Of a stretch of DNA of 34,110 nt, positions 1 to 9,452 are shown in pieces (position 1 is the first letter of the stretch; each line of letters begins with the position of its first letter). The stretch comes from Cudoniella acicularis. Lineage: Eukaryota; Ascomycota; Leotiomycetes; Helotiales; Helotiaceae. The notes beneath the pieces are model-generated. The model did not search any database. It saw nothing but the letters and a program-made list of their open reading frames with translations, and was not told where the DNA came from. The position numbers and the translations under genes were made by a program. Location: the NCBI GenBank assembly GCA_013054445.1, contig JAAMPI010000508.1:1-34110 (forward strand). Direction: 5' to 3'.

Positions 1-26
1 AGTGTTGGCGAGATATGAATTATCAA

Positions 27-47
27 GGGGGGGGGGGGGGGGGGGGG
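27..47. repeat. G21 homopolymer
   Basis: An uninterrupted run of 21 G residues. It is the most extreme simple repeat in the window. The length of such a run is commonly uncertain in assemblies, so 21 should be read as approximate. No gene or promoter can be tied to it. Confidence 0.95.
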
Positions 48-1010
48 ACAGTACAACTAGCGATATGGCTTGCATATACCTGTATCAGCGGCGGATCGGG
101 CGGATGTTGAATCTCGACCCGGACCAAGACTGCAGTGCTATGGCCTCTATGAAAGATAGGCAGGCGGGACTGGATTGTTAGACATGCATGATGTCGATCT
201 GCAAGCCTCAGCGAGGTAGATCTATTGCAGAATCGTAGACGCGCCACAGAACGACATGTGAAGTCGCATAGGCGTGTAGAGAACAATCAAGTAAGTGGCC
301 GATCAAAATCTTGGCCTACCTCTCTCACTTCGACCAGACAAAACACAGCGCAGGTAGAATGTATTTACATTATTTATAGAACCTGGATATACAAGCACAA
401 CGATTGTCTTACCCCAACTTGAATTATGCGTATGTGCAGCCGGTACATAATATTACAACATATTTCCCTATCGAGCCTGCCTCTGTATTCCCTAGTCATA
501 CTGGCCTTTTAACATCCTTGACCAGTACACGGCATTCAGAATTCCCTCCAAGATCGGGAGTATCTCAGACAAAGATGCCGCTTTCTATGTATACGTGACA
601 TAGCAATTTCGTACATTTTCCTATACATGAGGATCGGACTCCCCCTCCCCAAAACACACTTCGTATAGCTCGTTAGGCTCGCGGAACCCCAGCGCTATAA
701 AGCACAACAGAGACTGTTGAAAGTGTGTGAGATTATAAAGAATATCAGAAGCTACTAAAGAGAGTTTCGCTAGATTCTAAGATAGTGCCAAAGAAATTAA
801 TAATGCTTGAACAGCCTTAGAAGCTTCGGTAGATATTTGCTTCTCCGCAAACGTGTTAGAGTCCTTCTTGTGGTTACTTATTTTGAACTAAGAAACAATC
901 ATAGGGACACTTACTGGCTTAGTGGGGAAATCTCTCTATTCTATTTTAATGTCTTTTATAAGAAACTTTGTCTTTCTTCTAATGTTCTCCTTCGAAAGGT
1001 CAATTAATAA
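48..1010. other. little-mutated intergenic DNA, no supported gene
   Basis: CA and TG dinucleotides occur at ordinary frequency here, unlike the block that follows, so this stretch has largely escaped RIP. The open frames are short (under 90 codons), overlap on both strands and encode no recognisable domain. I see no RNA gene, terminator or mobile-element end. Confidence 0.55.
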
Positions 1011-1561
1011 ATCATAGTGCGTCCTCGCGTCTAGGTCAACTTATAATCAGACTATTCTAAAACTTATAAACTTCTTTCACTGTCAAGTCTAGTTTATATA
1101 GTGCCCCTATCGCTCTTAGATCTTCCTTCTTAGTGTTTGTCTTCTCGATAGCGAAGCGGTAGAGGGACCCTTACTAGGGAAATTTTTGCTTTGCGTATTA
1201 TAAAAACCGACTTTCCTCGGGGGAAAGTTAGTTTAAAATGGCGTGGGTCTCTAGGAGCGGTACCGAAGCATATGCTAGCAAGTCCTGCAAGGCATTGAAT
1301 ACTCCGTCGCAAACAGCTAGAGACGCCGCTACTGTCCTAGAGCTCTATCTCTAAAGATCATCATGAGTTTGGATGATAAGTTCTTTATCCGAGCCTGTCT
1401 GGCGTTTTGTCTAGCGTTTAGATCTGATGATCTTCCGAAGTTGACGATACGGGAATCGAACGGTATAAAAACTTGATAAGGTATAGAAAACCTGTATAGA
1501 ATATTAGTCTAGTTCGCGTGCTAGGAACGGATCTTCTAAATTACCTAGGCAGATAAGACTG

Positions 1562-1597
1562 TCCTACTAGGGGTCGAACCCGTCAAGCCGAGTAGGA
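1562..1597 (-). other. tRNA-like minihelix (acceptor plus T-arm)
   Basis: Read on the reverse strand, a 7-bp stem (TCCTACT with AGTAGGA, arms 1591-1597 and 1562-1568) encloses a segment containing GGGTTCGACCCC. That segment matches the T-arm and the RNA polymerase III B-box pattern GTTCGANNC. The enclosed segment is only 22 nt, so D and anticodon arms are absent and this cannot be a normal tRNA. It could be a tRNA-derived SINE remnant, a collapsed tRNA pseudogene or a coincidence. Confidence 0.3.
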
Positions 1598-2673
1598 GAC
1601 CCGTAGTACCGAATACTATAACGCATGCTATAGCCGTCTCGAAGGCGATCTCTGCTCCGAGGGAGGGAGTAGGAGTAACGAAGTAACGATATATATATTT
1701 AAGACATAAGAACACGTATAATACTCCGTAACTTATAAAGAGTAAGGCTGTCCAAATTGTCGAGAGATCCTTGTAGGTTTTTATAAACCTATAGTAATTT
1801 CAGCCTCGAACTAAAGGGTTAAAAGCTAATTTATACCCTATAATAAATATAATAGTTATTACGAGACATATCACAATTAGTAACTAAAGTCTAACATTCC
1901 AAGTCTTCGGTTTGGCTACTGAACAGACACTCTAAAGAAACTCAGTCTATTATATATGAGCACAGAACAATGTTACTCTGCCTTATAAGGTACCTCGTAT
2001 ATTCCTAAGAAGGCAGAATTCACTAGTAGCAAACCGCGACAGACTTCTCTATACCAATGATCGTCTATTTGGTCATCTTGAGTAACTAAGGTTAGGGAGG
2101 ACTATGCATACTATAAACCCTTAAAGCTACTGCGCCTATAAGGCCTCTAGCGTATACGACGGACATACTATATATTACAAACTGACACAGCCTGCGCGGT
2201 ATAAAGCATCTAATAAACCGGCTAAAGATAGGTAGAAAAGTAAACAAAGAGATGCCGAGAGCCGCTAGGAAGGGAATCACGTCGACTCCTGATAAAACAG
2301 AGGCCATATGCATTGTGAAAAATAAGCGGTAGGCGGCGAGCGAGTATAGGTGAAGGACGAGTACGGAGCGAACGAATATGATGATTAAGAGCGGATGTAG
2401 TGAGTAATGAGTAATAAAGAGGGCGTACGCAGGTTGCCTCGTTCTATAGCTTCTTTATATTCAATCACCCTAATCTAAACCCAAACTAGTCGGATCTAGG
2501 GGAGTCGTTCCCCGGCACCTAACCGACAAAGGAAGTAAATATCACGGAATTGATTATCAATTCGAGGATCTCCTACCTACTAAGTCGAATAGCTTCGAAG
2601 CCCCGCGCGATATTTAATATAATAGCTCGCCGCGGCACGGCTAGGAGCTGCCGTCTTATCCCGAGGCAACGGA

Positions 2674-2735
2674 GCTTAGCCGAAAGCAGAGAATTTTCAT
2701 CCTATAGGATAAAAATTCTCTACTTTCGGCTAAGC
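2674..2735. repeat. 62-bp near-perfect palindrome
   Basis: The sequence starts GCTTAGCCGAAAG and ends CTTTCGGCTAAGC, centred on CCTATAGG. Only two base pairs out of 31 are mismatched, and both are CA opposite TA-type differences (GCAGA versus GTAGA, TTCAT versus TTTAT). The palindrome was therefore probably perfect before RIP. It could be a fused pair of terminal inverted repeats or a foldback element. The flanking CTAAGC..GTCGT sequence recurs about 75 bp to the right. Confidence 0.85.
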
Positions 2736-2768
2736 GGGTCGTGATTTGGTAGATGACCTTCTACGACA

Positions 2769-2798
2769 ACAATTCTTATCCTATAGGATAGGAATTGT
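2769..2798. repeat. 30-bp palindrome sharing its core with the upstream one
   Basis: Arms of 15 bp are centred on the same TATCCTATAGGATA core as the 62-bp palindrome, with one wobble-type mismatch. The right flank repeats TCTACTTTCGGCTAAGC followed by GTCGT two bases later, as in the first copy. The two units are therefore diverged copies of one foldback or inverted-repeat module. Confidence 0.75.
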
Positions 2799-3046
2799 CT
2801 ACTTTCGGCTAAGCTAGTCGTAAACCTTCCGCAGAATCCCTTTATAATATACTTGTGCTCGGAGCTTCTACACGCAACTATACTATCTGATAATATACAG
2901 GTACGAAGAAAAGGCTTTAAAGAACTGGTATTAAACTGATTATCCGTAAAGCTACTAGGACAAATCGAGAACTTATTAACGACTTTATATAACTATTTGT
3001 CTCGTAACACATATTTAATATCGCGACTCCTATTTAAATTAGAGAA

Positions 3047-3181
3047 GAAAGTATCTTTATCCTAAAGCATAGAATCTAAGAAAGTATCTTTATCCTAAAG
3101 TATAGAATCTAAGAAAGCATCTTTATCCGAAAGCATAGAATCTAAGGAGAAAGCATCTTTATCCTAAAGTATAGAATCTAA
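3047..3181 (+). repeat. 33-bp tandem repeat, four copies
   Basis: The copies lie at 3047-3079, 3080-3112, 3113-3145 and 3149-3181, with three extra bases before the last. In the forward frame they encode an 11-residue Ser/Glu/Lys unit of the form SLS-x-SIESKKA. The x codon is TAA in three copies and GAA in one, as if CAA had become a stop. Both the unit length and the insertion preserve the frame, which is typical of a selected coding repeat. Confidence 0.9.
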
Positions 3182-4302
3182 GGGCGCGATACGGAGAAAA
3201 AAGATTTTCGAATACGATCTAACTAGTGACGCCGAGTCAGAGACACGAAACTTCCTTTAACGCAACCGCGCTAGATAGGAAAATCAGCCCTTATCATTTT
3301 AGGATTAGGAAAATCTATACTATAAGTCAACGGACCCTAAACGCGTAGTCATCTTTGCTTTAATAGCCCTTCGTCAAACCGATGTGTATTCTAAAATTCG
3401 TCGTAGATTCTACTGTCTTGTGTAGAGTCGACTTCGAGTACGTCGGCGCGGGAGTCACGATGTTAAAGCTACGGCAAGGTCGTTTCTCTCTGTTCTCTAT
3501 CCTAATAGTCAAATTCCCGAGGAAGCTCTACGTACTGTCATGTCTTCGATTGAGCGTAAGATATAAGCTGGTAAAAGATACGAGAACATATTAAAGAGTT
3601 TAGGGATTAGGAGTCTGTTTATTCTTAGATCGAGTATCCTAGAAAACGTATAAGTATTTATCTTAATTTAGAGTCGTGATACTCATAATGTTATAGATAG
3701 GAGAAATGGCTGCTAACAAGAGGTCCGAATTTCGATATGGCGATTGATACTCTGACTAAAAAAGGGATTAAGGAAAGCGGGAAGTCCTACGATATAATCG
3801 GAGAGAAAGTTATTAAAGCTCTTCTTGATTATAAGTACTTGTCGTAGTGTATTAAGAATACCAACTAATAGCTCAGCTCTCTAAACACTATTTATCGACG
3901 AAGACCTCTCGAAGCCACCTAAGAAACGAAAATATAATAAACCCTAGCGAGGAAATACTACTAATAGCGTCCCTAGCCAAGTAGAGACTATAGTAACCTT
4001 AATAGATTATTCCTAAGGTTAGTATATCTCGATATTAAGTTTCTATATAGAATAGCTAATCGGTTATAGTAGACGTCGTCAACAATCGTAAGGATAACAA
4101 CCGACTAAATACTCTTACCAGCGAACCCGATTTAATATAGATTCTGTTAACAGCTATAGAGTATACCGACTCTTTAGCAAGACATATACCAGATCGTCAA
4201 ATCCTTTTCGTAGGGAGCTCGTCGACTAACAGTAACATGCCGAATCACGCAAGTAGGCCCCCGGACCCGATGACTCTATTATAACCGAACTTTTATAATA
4301 TG

Positions 4303-4430
4303 CCGTACGAAGAATTAGGATAGGGTTTTCCCTAAGGTCCGTACGAAGGCTTAGGATTTGGATTCTATAACGAGCTATACGAAGACTTAGGATAGGGATT
4401 TAACAATAAACACGAAGAACTAGGGTTAGG
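4303..4430 (+). repeat. 36/33-bp coding-like tandem repeat
   Basis: TACGAA-initiated units begin at 4306, 4342 and 4378, with a diverged CACGAA unit at 4411. The spacings are 36, 36 and 33 bp. In frame they encode Y-E-(E/G/D)-L-G-x-G-F modules. The frame is shifted by one relative to the upstream S/E/K repeats, so either an indel or a splice junction lies between them. Confidence 0.7.
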
Positions 4431-4699
4431 TATCACCACTATTTGATACGTATAGAGAATAGTAAGAAACCCGATCGGATAAACTTTATGCTTTATCCTT
4501 CCCTATACATAGCACAACGTATATAACTTTACTCTTTAGCTATAGGTATATTAAGCACCTTCTACTTATTATATACTCGGAACCCGTTTTGAATATGAAT
4601 GTCGTTTCCCGTTCCGTCTCCTACTTAACAAGTGTTGCCATACCCGAGCGATCGATGGTAACAGGGATCAGAATTATATAATCATCTTCTAGAACTAGT

Positions 4700-5100
4700 T
4701 CTATTAGATCTAGCCGTCCGCCCTAAAACACTAGCAACCGTACTCTAAGGGAGATAGAGTATTTCGTTTTTTTAAGATCGGAGGGGAGGATCGCCGTAAC
4801 TATATCGCGTACCTTAGTAGTCTATATTATATTAACTAGTTAGTATATATTTCTATCATAGGAGTTACTACTACCTTCTTAGATCGGAACTCCGTCTTGA
4901 ATCGTTCCCTAACTTTGTCTAAGACTTTCGTTTTATTAAAGAGGCAATCAACCTTTAAATATCCTTCCTTCTCCTCGATAGACTTAATATTAAAGTACCG
5001 TATAAGATCTTTAACTAGCTCTCGAATCTCTTCGCTTGACTATATAACCTGTACGAGGTCCGTATAGACAGTATGGCTGCTTGATAAAGTCATCGTAGCT
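4700..5100 (-). pseudogene. reverse-strand coding trace, unknown family
   Basis: Reading the reverse strand from about 5100 to 4860 gives about 75 codons rich in Glu, Lys, Val and Ile with a single stop, followed by a more broken continuation to about 4700. The charge pattern (EEIRELVKDL-like) suggests an amphipathic helical protein. No family is recognised. It faces the forward relic ending near 4440. A chance open frame cannot be excluded. Confidence 0.3.
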
Positions 5101-5210
5101 TCAGGTATCGGGATTGAAAGAATGTCGTGGGAAGGGTTGTTTTAACGTCGTAATCTCGTCTGGATTTCGGCACTAACTGCTAAAAGTCATCGAAATCCTT
5201 AGGGCCTTGT

Positions 5211-6580
5211 CTGGATAGCACATACCTAGCTCTAGGAGTTGCCTGGAGCTCCTATACCCCTAAATTTGGTTATATAGAGCGTGCTCTACAGATGGGTTAC
5301 CAACATAAGGTCAGTCTGTGTCAGCTAGGGCTTATTCGCAGAACGGACAGATGGCCTTAGAGCTATGTTTTGCTGGCTGAGTCTATAGTGTGCGGTCAGA
5401 AGATCGCAAAAAGCTTTCTGTCGCCTTTTCGCGATAACTTCATTTTTTAGTAGAACAGGGCCCTACTAGCACAATCATCACGTGAGTCGTTTTGCTCCGG
5501 CTCACGTACGTCATTTCTATGCTCCCCTTATCAACATTTTATGTCCATGCTTTACTTCTGCCAATCGCGCACAGTATCCCGTCGCCAGATATACTTTAAA
5601 TTCTATCAAACTAAGATTGACAGCCCGAAAGGAAGTTTTGCTCCGTACCAGATGCAGTGAAGTGCACGAGGGTTCAAATTGGGTCGCAATACATCATGGA
5701 GAAGCCTTAAAATGAGTACTTTGCGCCTGAGGCTTAAAAGATGAAAGGCCGTATGTGGCTCTAGCTCGTGACGCCAAGAAGTGTCGCCTGTGCGGCTCAA
5801 AATACGGGGTACATGCGATTTGAAGGGACTCTACATGCGATCCCGTACCGACAAGGCCAGTGCCACTATAGATGTCAATGTAGGATGGCTCTTGTATGTC
5901 TTTTTTTTAAGCTAAAAATCCGTTTCCCACCAGAGACTAATTTTGGTAGGTATTTGTTAGACGAAGGCCCGAGGAAATGCTACATCGATTCTCATTTTCA
6001 TCCCTCAATCAACGACTAAGAGCTACTAACTATCCACTCTAAAATCGAATACTAAGTACCAAATCGTAATACAAAGGAGTAGTGAAGTGAGCAAAGGCAG
6101 TGAGAAGCCGAAGTAAAGCAACCACGGTGCAGTAGTTGTGGGTAATAAAATAAGGGTCCCATGCAAGCCCCAGGGTCAGAACCAATATATAATATACAGG
6201 CATCAAGCCCGATTATTGATAGGTACCTTTCGGCTTGCCAGCCAGCCTCTAGGTTTCGCCGAATCCCAAGCCATCTTTGAGCCTCCCGTTGCCCTTGCTT
6301 TCATCTGCTAGGAAGTCCAGACTGAGTCTCTATCACGTGATTCATCATCAGTCAATATCCGTTTTTCTTTTGTCGCGCCTCAAGGGGATAGTAGGGTAGC
6401 ATACAGGTCACAACCAAAGTCCAGGAGTTAGGAACATACACCATCCACAGGTATAAGTACAAGCGCTACTTCTACCGCGAAGCCGTATCCAAACAATCTT
6501 AACCTATTTTCAGGGCATATAGTGTTCAGGTCATCATATCGTCTTCTAATTCTCAAAGCTTTCTTTCAATCTCAGAAGCT
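5211..6580. other. normal-composition island without a supported gene
   Basis: CA and TG are common and TA is no longer dominant, so this island escaped heavy RIP. Open frames of up to 83 codons at 5482-5715 and 5768-6019 overlap frames on the opposite strand and show no domain. A short inverted repeat (CGTGAG and CTCACG) lies around 5481-5505. I see no convincing promoter, terminator or RNA gene. Confidence 0.5.
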
Positions 6581-6980
6581 ATGGCGCTCAGAAGTAGCTA
6601 GACAGACGAACGGCAAATGCAACTAATCGAGGCGACAGATAAAGGGTTTCAGGAGCTGGGTTTTATTGTTTAGGGATCTCTTAAAGGAATTAAAGGTACG
6701 TTTCACTACTTATTTCTATCTATAGACGTTAATTAAATTAGGGATTTTCAAGAAAGTTAATCCTACGACTAAGGATAAATTAGAAACTTAGAGAAACTTC
6801 TTAATAGTGAAAGGGTTTTCGGAAGAGGAGATAGATGATATACGACTCGTTGATGCTTCTCTATATAGAACGGCTATACAACCTCAGGGAAATGTCGCTC
6901 GTGGTCTTATTTCTGTAGCCGTAGGTGCAGTTCTTGCCCTCTATACTAGCGCTCTGGTTCTGGTAGGGCGAACCTCATAA
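6581..6980 (+). pseudogene. small two-exon hypothetical gene with amber stops
   Basis: The proposed start ATG is at 6581. Exon 1 (6581-6695) and exon 2 (6742-6980, ending TAA) flank a 46-nt intron with a GTACGT donor and a TTAG acceptor. Splicing keeps the frame exactly and joins a Gly codon, for 117 codons before the stop. Three in-frame TAG codons interrupt it, each explicable as a former CAG or TGG. The C-terminal part contains a GFSEEEIDDIRL acidic helix and then an alanine/valine/leucine-rich stretch (ARGLISVAVGAVLALYTSA) that could be a membrane segment. I do not recognise the family. The clean splice phase is the main support. It lies in mildly mutated DNA at the left edge of a mixed zone. 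Confidence 0.5.
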
Positions 6981-6989
6981 TGCTAGTAA

Positions 6990-7640
6990 CCAGGCCTGGC
7001 CCCTCTATACAAATGCCTGTTTTTCTTTCCCTAGACGACCTATCACTTCACTAAATACATCTATCATCTTATCATATATTGATCAGGAAGAGAACATTTC
7101 GGAGCTCTCGAGCTAGTTCTTTTATTTCTTCGAATTTTGACGTAAATTCCGTAATAATATCCTTAAATTTATTATATGTTCACGCTTCGTGTTAGCGATT
7201 TCTATATACTTCGTATAGGCCTTAATAAATGTTAAAAAGCATGATAGAGATAAATACCGCGACTTTTAGACAGGTGATTGGCTCTGGCCACCCTTGGAGA
7301 CACGGCCACAATCACCCTATATTTAACCCAATTCCTTGTTTTAGGAATTTTCTACGGCCTTATAAGCATCGACATGGTCCGGCTATGTTCTTAATATGTG
7401 GCGATATCGAAGGGTGTAGAGCCCGCCTACAGAATCAGCGCAGACATTAGATTAAGCCTTTATTATAAATCATAAGGTTTTTCTTCTCATATCTCGCTAT
7501 TAGATTCCCTTGTCGGAAGCCTCAAAGAAGCGGGGCGAAGATCCGGGGAACCGTGCTAACGGTTGTGTTCATCGAACCTCGAACGAACCGCACCTTTAAG
7601 AGCACGTATACCTCTTATGCCAGCCAGACTAGCAATCCGA
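6990..7640. other. mixed-composition intergenic DNA
   Basis: Moderately RIP-like sequence between two gene relics. One 73-codon forward frame (7229-7450) has plausible amino-acid composition, but I see no domain and no flanking signals. Nothing else can be supported here. Confidence 0.4.
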
Positions 7641-7653
7641 GCCATCTTCAATT

Positions 7654-8485
7654 CAAGCACACGTCGAGGAGATACAGCTCCAGTTAAGATCTATCGAAGG
7701 CGAGTCGGCACAATTTATAAAGAAGATCAGCTCTAGCGGCTCAGCATCAATCAAATTCCCCGACCAAGAATACGGCAAGCATGATCCTGACGCGCAATTC
7801 CAGTACTCGAAGGCTCAGTATCCGGGAGTCGTGATCGAGGTGTCATACTCGCAGAAAAGAAAAGATCTAGCACACCTTACTAACGATTATATTCTTAGGT
7901 CTGACAGCGATGTTCGTGTTATTATAGGCTTAGATATCGAATATAGAACGAATAAGCAGGCTATATTATCCGTCTGGCGGCCGAAAATTATAACGAATAA
8001 AGTAGGAGAGAAAGAATTAGTCGCCTAGCAGATAGTGACAAACCAGGTTTGCCTTATTCTATATATTCTACCTCTATGTCATGATTTAGTACGCTTATAT
8101 CAGATAGGTCTTCCGCCATAGTAATAGGAACCCAGACATATCTCGTACAGGAGGCCTTCAACTCCGCCTACGAGACTTCGCTATAGAAGCCCTGTCCTAG
8201 TCAGATGGCAAGTTTCGCGATCCAATTATTATCTCCGCCAACACTCTATGTTCGTTTCTTGAGCTCGTAGAGGAAAGAGCGTCGGTTGTTCGGCAGGAAG
8301 CGGGTGTCGTTACATCTGCGAAGCCTTGGGTAAGGAAGCGGCGTAGGGACGCCACGCCGCCAGAGGAGCTCAAACATAAGGATAAAAAGAGATTTCGAGC
8401 GAGTGAGATTGAAGTAGTAGATCAAGCGACAAAGGACGATTCCTCGTACAAGGTTAGCTCTACGTCTAAAGTAGAGAGCTATTGA
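7654..8485 (+). pseudogene. fungal hypothetical protein with PD-(D/E)XK-like motif, broken
   Basis: Two parts of one protein are visible. The first (frame of 7831, about 7654-8028) encodes a helical lead-in, a Ser-rich linker, FPD at 7756-7764, a DPDAQF segment, and PGVVIEVSYSQKRKDL followed by a DYIL...VRVIIGLDIEY...LSVWRP core. It ends at an in-frame TAG (8026-8028). The second (about 8180-8485, another frame) encodes DPIIISANTL, a PWVRKRRR basic stretch and an acidic Ser-rich tail ending in TGA at 8483. From memory, this matches a repeated ascomycete protein family of unknown role. The Asp...Glu-x-Ser...Gln-Lys pattern resembles PD-(D/E)XK nuclease folds, but catalytic activity is inference. 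About 150 bp in the middle (8040-8180) is unreadable or frame-shifted, so the gene is inactive as it stands. Confidence 0.65.
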
Positions 8486-8489
8486 TTTA

Positions 8490-8829
8490 GATTAAGAGGA
8501 TGCTTGAATTATTTTAGTTTAGATGTATCGAGATGTCTAATTAGTATATTTTTTTGTATTTTAGGACGTAGCTGATTACCGTAGACTTACGGATACGGAA
8601 GTAGGATGACAAGATAGAAGCTCAGAACCTTCTCTTCTGCTTTGTCTATAGCACGTAGAGCCGTAAACCTTGCTAAGAATTTGGTGTTAGGGTGGGTCTA
8701 TGTATTACATAGTCCCTAACTTCACTAAGCTTGACTCTATTATATAACAATACTATGGCTTCTCTATATTTAAAACTATAGGCTTAATATAGTTAATACA
8801 ATCGTATCTTACACAACATATACCTTATC
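8490..8829. other. RIP-like sequence downstream of the gag relic
   Basis: TA-rich DNA that lies 3' of the reverse-strand gag fragment. A Gypsy element would be expected to carry protease and polymerase here. I could not recognise a zinc knuckle, protease motif or reverse transcriptase, so the element seems truncated. Confidence 0.4.
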
Positions 8830-9195
8830 ACCTTCGTAAGGTAGATCTAAGCTCTATACGATTTGATTATCCACTTTATTCAAGGAGTCCTCTGCCCGGA
8901 ACCCATACGTCTCTCCTCCTCCCGTAGAGAAATTCTGTTATCAATGATCAGGGCTCGTATATATTTTTTTAAAGTGTGTAGTCGTTCCTCGAGGCAAACG
9001 ATATCTTTGACCTTGTCATTAAGGCCTCGGTAGAAGGCTGCTATAAGAGCAGCATCGTTCTAGCCAAGACGTAAGGCAATTAAACGAAAACCGTTGGCAT
9101 AATCGCGTATTGCCCCGGTTTATTTCAAATTAAAAAGCCGCTTAGAATCTTAAAAAGCTTTGTCGTTAGACATATCGTTAGATAGTGAAGTCCTA
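8830..9195 (-). mobile_element. Ty3/Gypsy retrotransposon gag fragment, RIP-degraded
   Basis: The reverse strand encodes about 110 codons typical of fungal Gypsy gag (retrotransposon_gag family). They include a KRLFNLKQTG-like segment when TAA is read as former CAA, then DYANGFRLIALRLG, W(TAG)NDAALIAAFYRGLNDKVKD and a TLKKYIRALIIDNR helix. The spacing of Y-A..F..LA.RLGW-N..ALI..FY.GL is the hallmark of the capsid domain. Stops are TAA, TAA, TAG and TGA at Gln or Trp positions. Gag would assemble the virus-like particle of the element. Only this piece remains: no long terminal repeat or polymerase is recognisable nearby, and the neighbouring relic begins within a few hundred bases. Confidence 0.75.
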
Positions 9196-9401
9196 CTTTT
9201 TTTTTATTAGAGAGTTATCAAGATATATCCGTAACCTAGGAGGTTAAAGCTCACTATATCAGAATGTAGAGGAGAAATATAATAATTTACTAGAACCCCG
9301 GAATAGATCAGTAGCCAAAATGAGCTCTTATCACTATGCCTAATAAGGATTAGTTGGCTGCTGACCAGCAATCTAACACTGTCCGAAAAGGTTCTAGTGT
9401 A

Positions 9402-9452
9402 GTTACGAGCCCGCCAGAGCACGCGAGTTGGCGTGCTCTGGCGGGCCGTAAC
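9402..9452. repeat. GC-rich 51-bp hairpin
   Basis: The arms 9402-9424 and 9431-9452 are reverse complements apart from a single-base deletion (GCCCGCCAGAGCACGC pairs with GCGTGCTCTGGCGGGC), with a 6-base GAGTTG loop. The GC content contrasts with the TA-rich surroundings, and the stem has not been eroded by RIP. It lies just 5' of the gag relic on the reverse strand. It could be a transcription terminator-like structure, a fused inverted-repeat terminus or a small foldback element. Confidence 0.85.

Larger units (their letters stand above)
2950..4440 (+). pseudogene. RIP-degraded gene with S/E/K-rich and YE-LG repeats, family unknown
   Basis: One forward frame can be followed from about 2990 to about 4290. 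Its many stops are TAA or TAG, with one TGA. In order it encodes a leucine-rich stretch, four copies of an 11-residue Ser/Glu/Lys repeat (3047-3181), an Arg-rich basic segment (about 3390-3460), a basic KKRK nuclear-localisation-like run (about 3915-3930) and a glutamine-rich tail if the stops were CAA or CAG. Near 4300 a one-base frame change leads into four PYE-x-LG-x-GF repeats (4303-4430). Repeat spacings of 33, 36 and 36 bp, always multiples of three, support coding. I recognise no enzymatic domain. It may be a transposon-encoded or nuclear accessory protein. Start and end are approximate. Confidence 0.45.
1011..5210. repeat. RIP-mutated block 1
   Basis: TA-rich sequence with TAG, CTA and TATA everywhere, CA/TG scarce and CG retained. 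This is the footprint of CpA-to-TpA RIP on duplicated DNA. It contains a tRNA-like hairpin, two palindromes, two in-frame minisatellites and a long degraded forward reading frame, described separately. From 1640 to 2670 I see only mutated sequence with no assignable content. The right edge near 5210 is fairly sharp, because CA and TG become common beyond it. The original repeat family cannot be named from the sequence alone. Confidence 0.7.

Noticed and set aside
1430..1470. Second tRNA-like T-arm (GTTCGATTC on the reverse strand)
   Set aside because: The putative T-stem has mismatches and no acceptor or anticodon stem can be formed around it.
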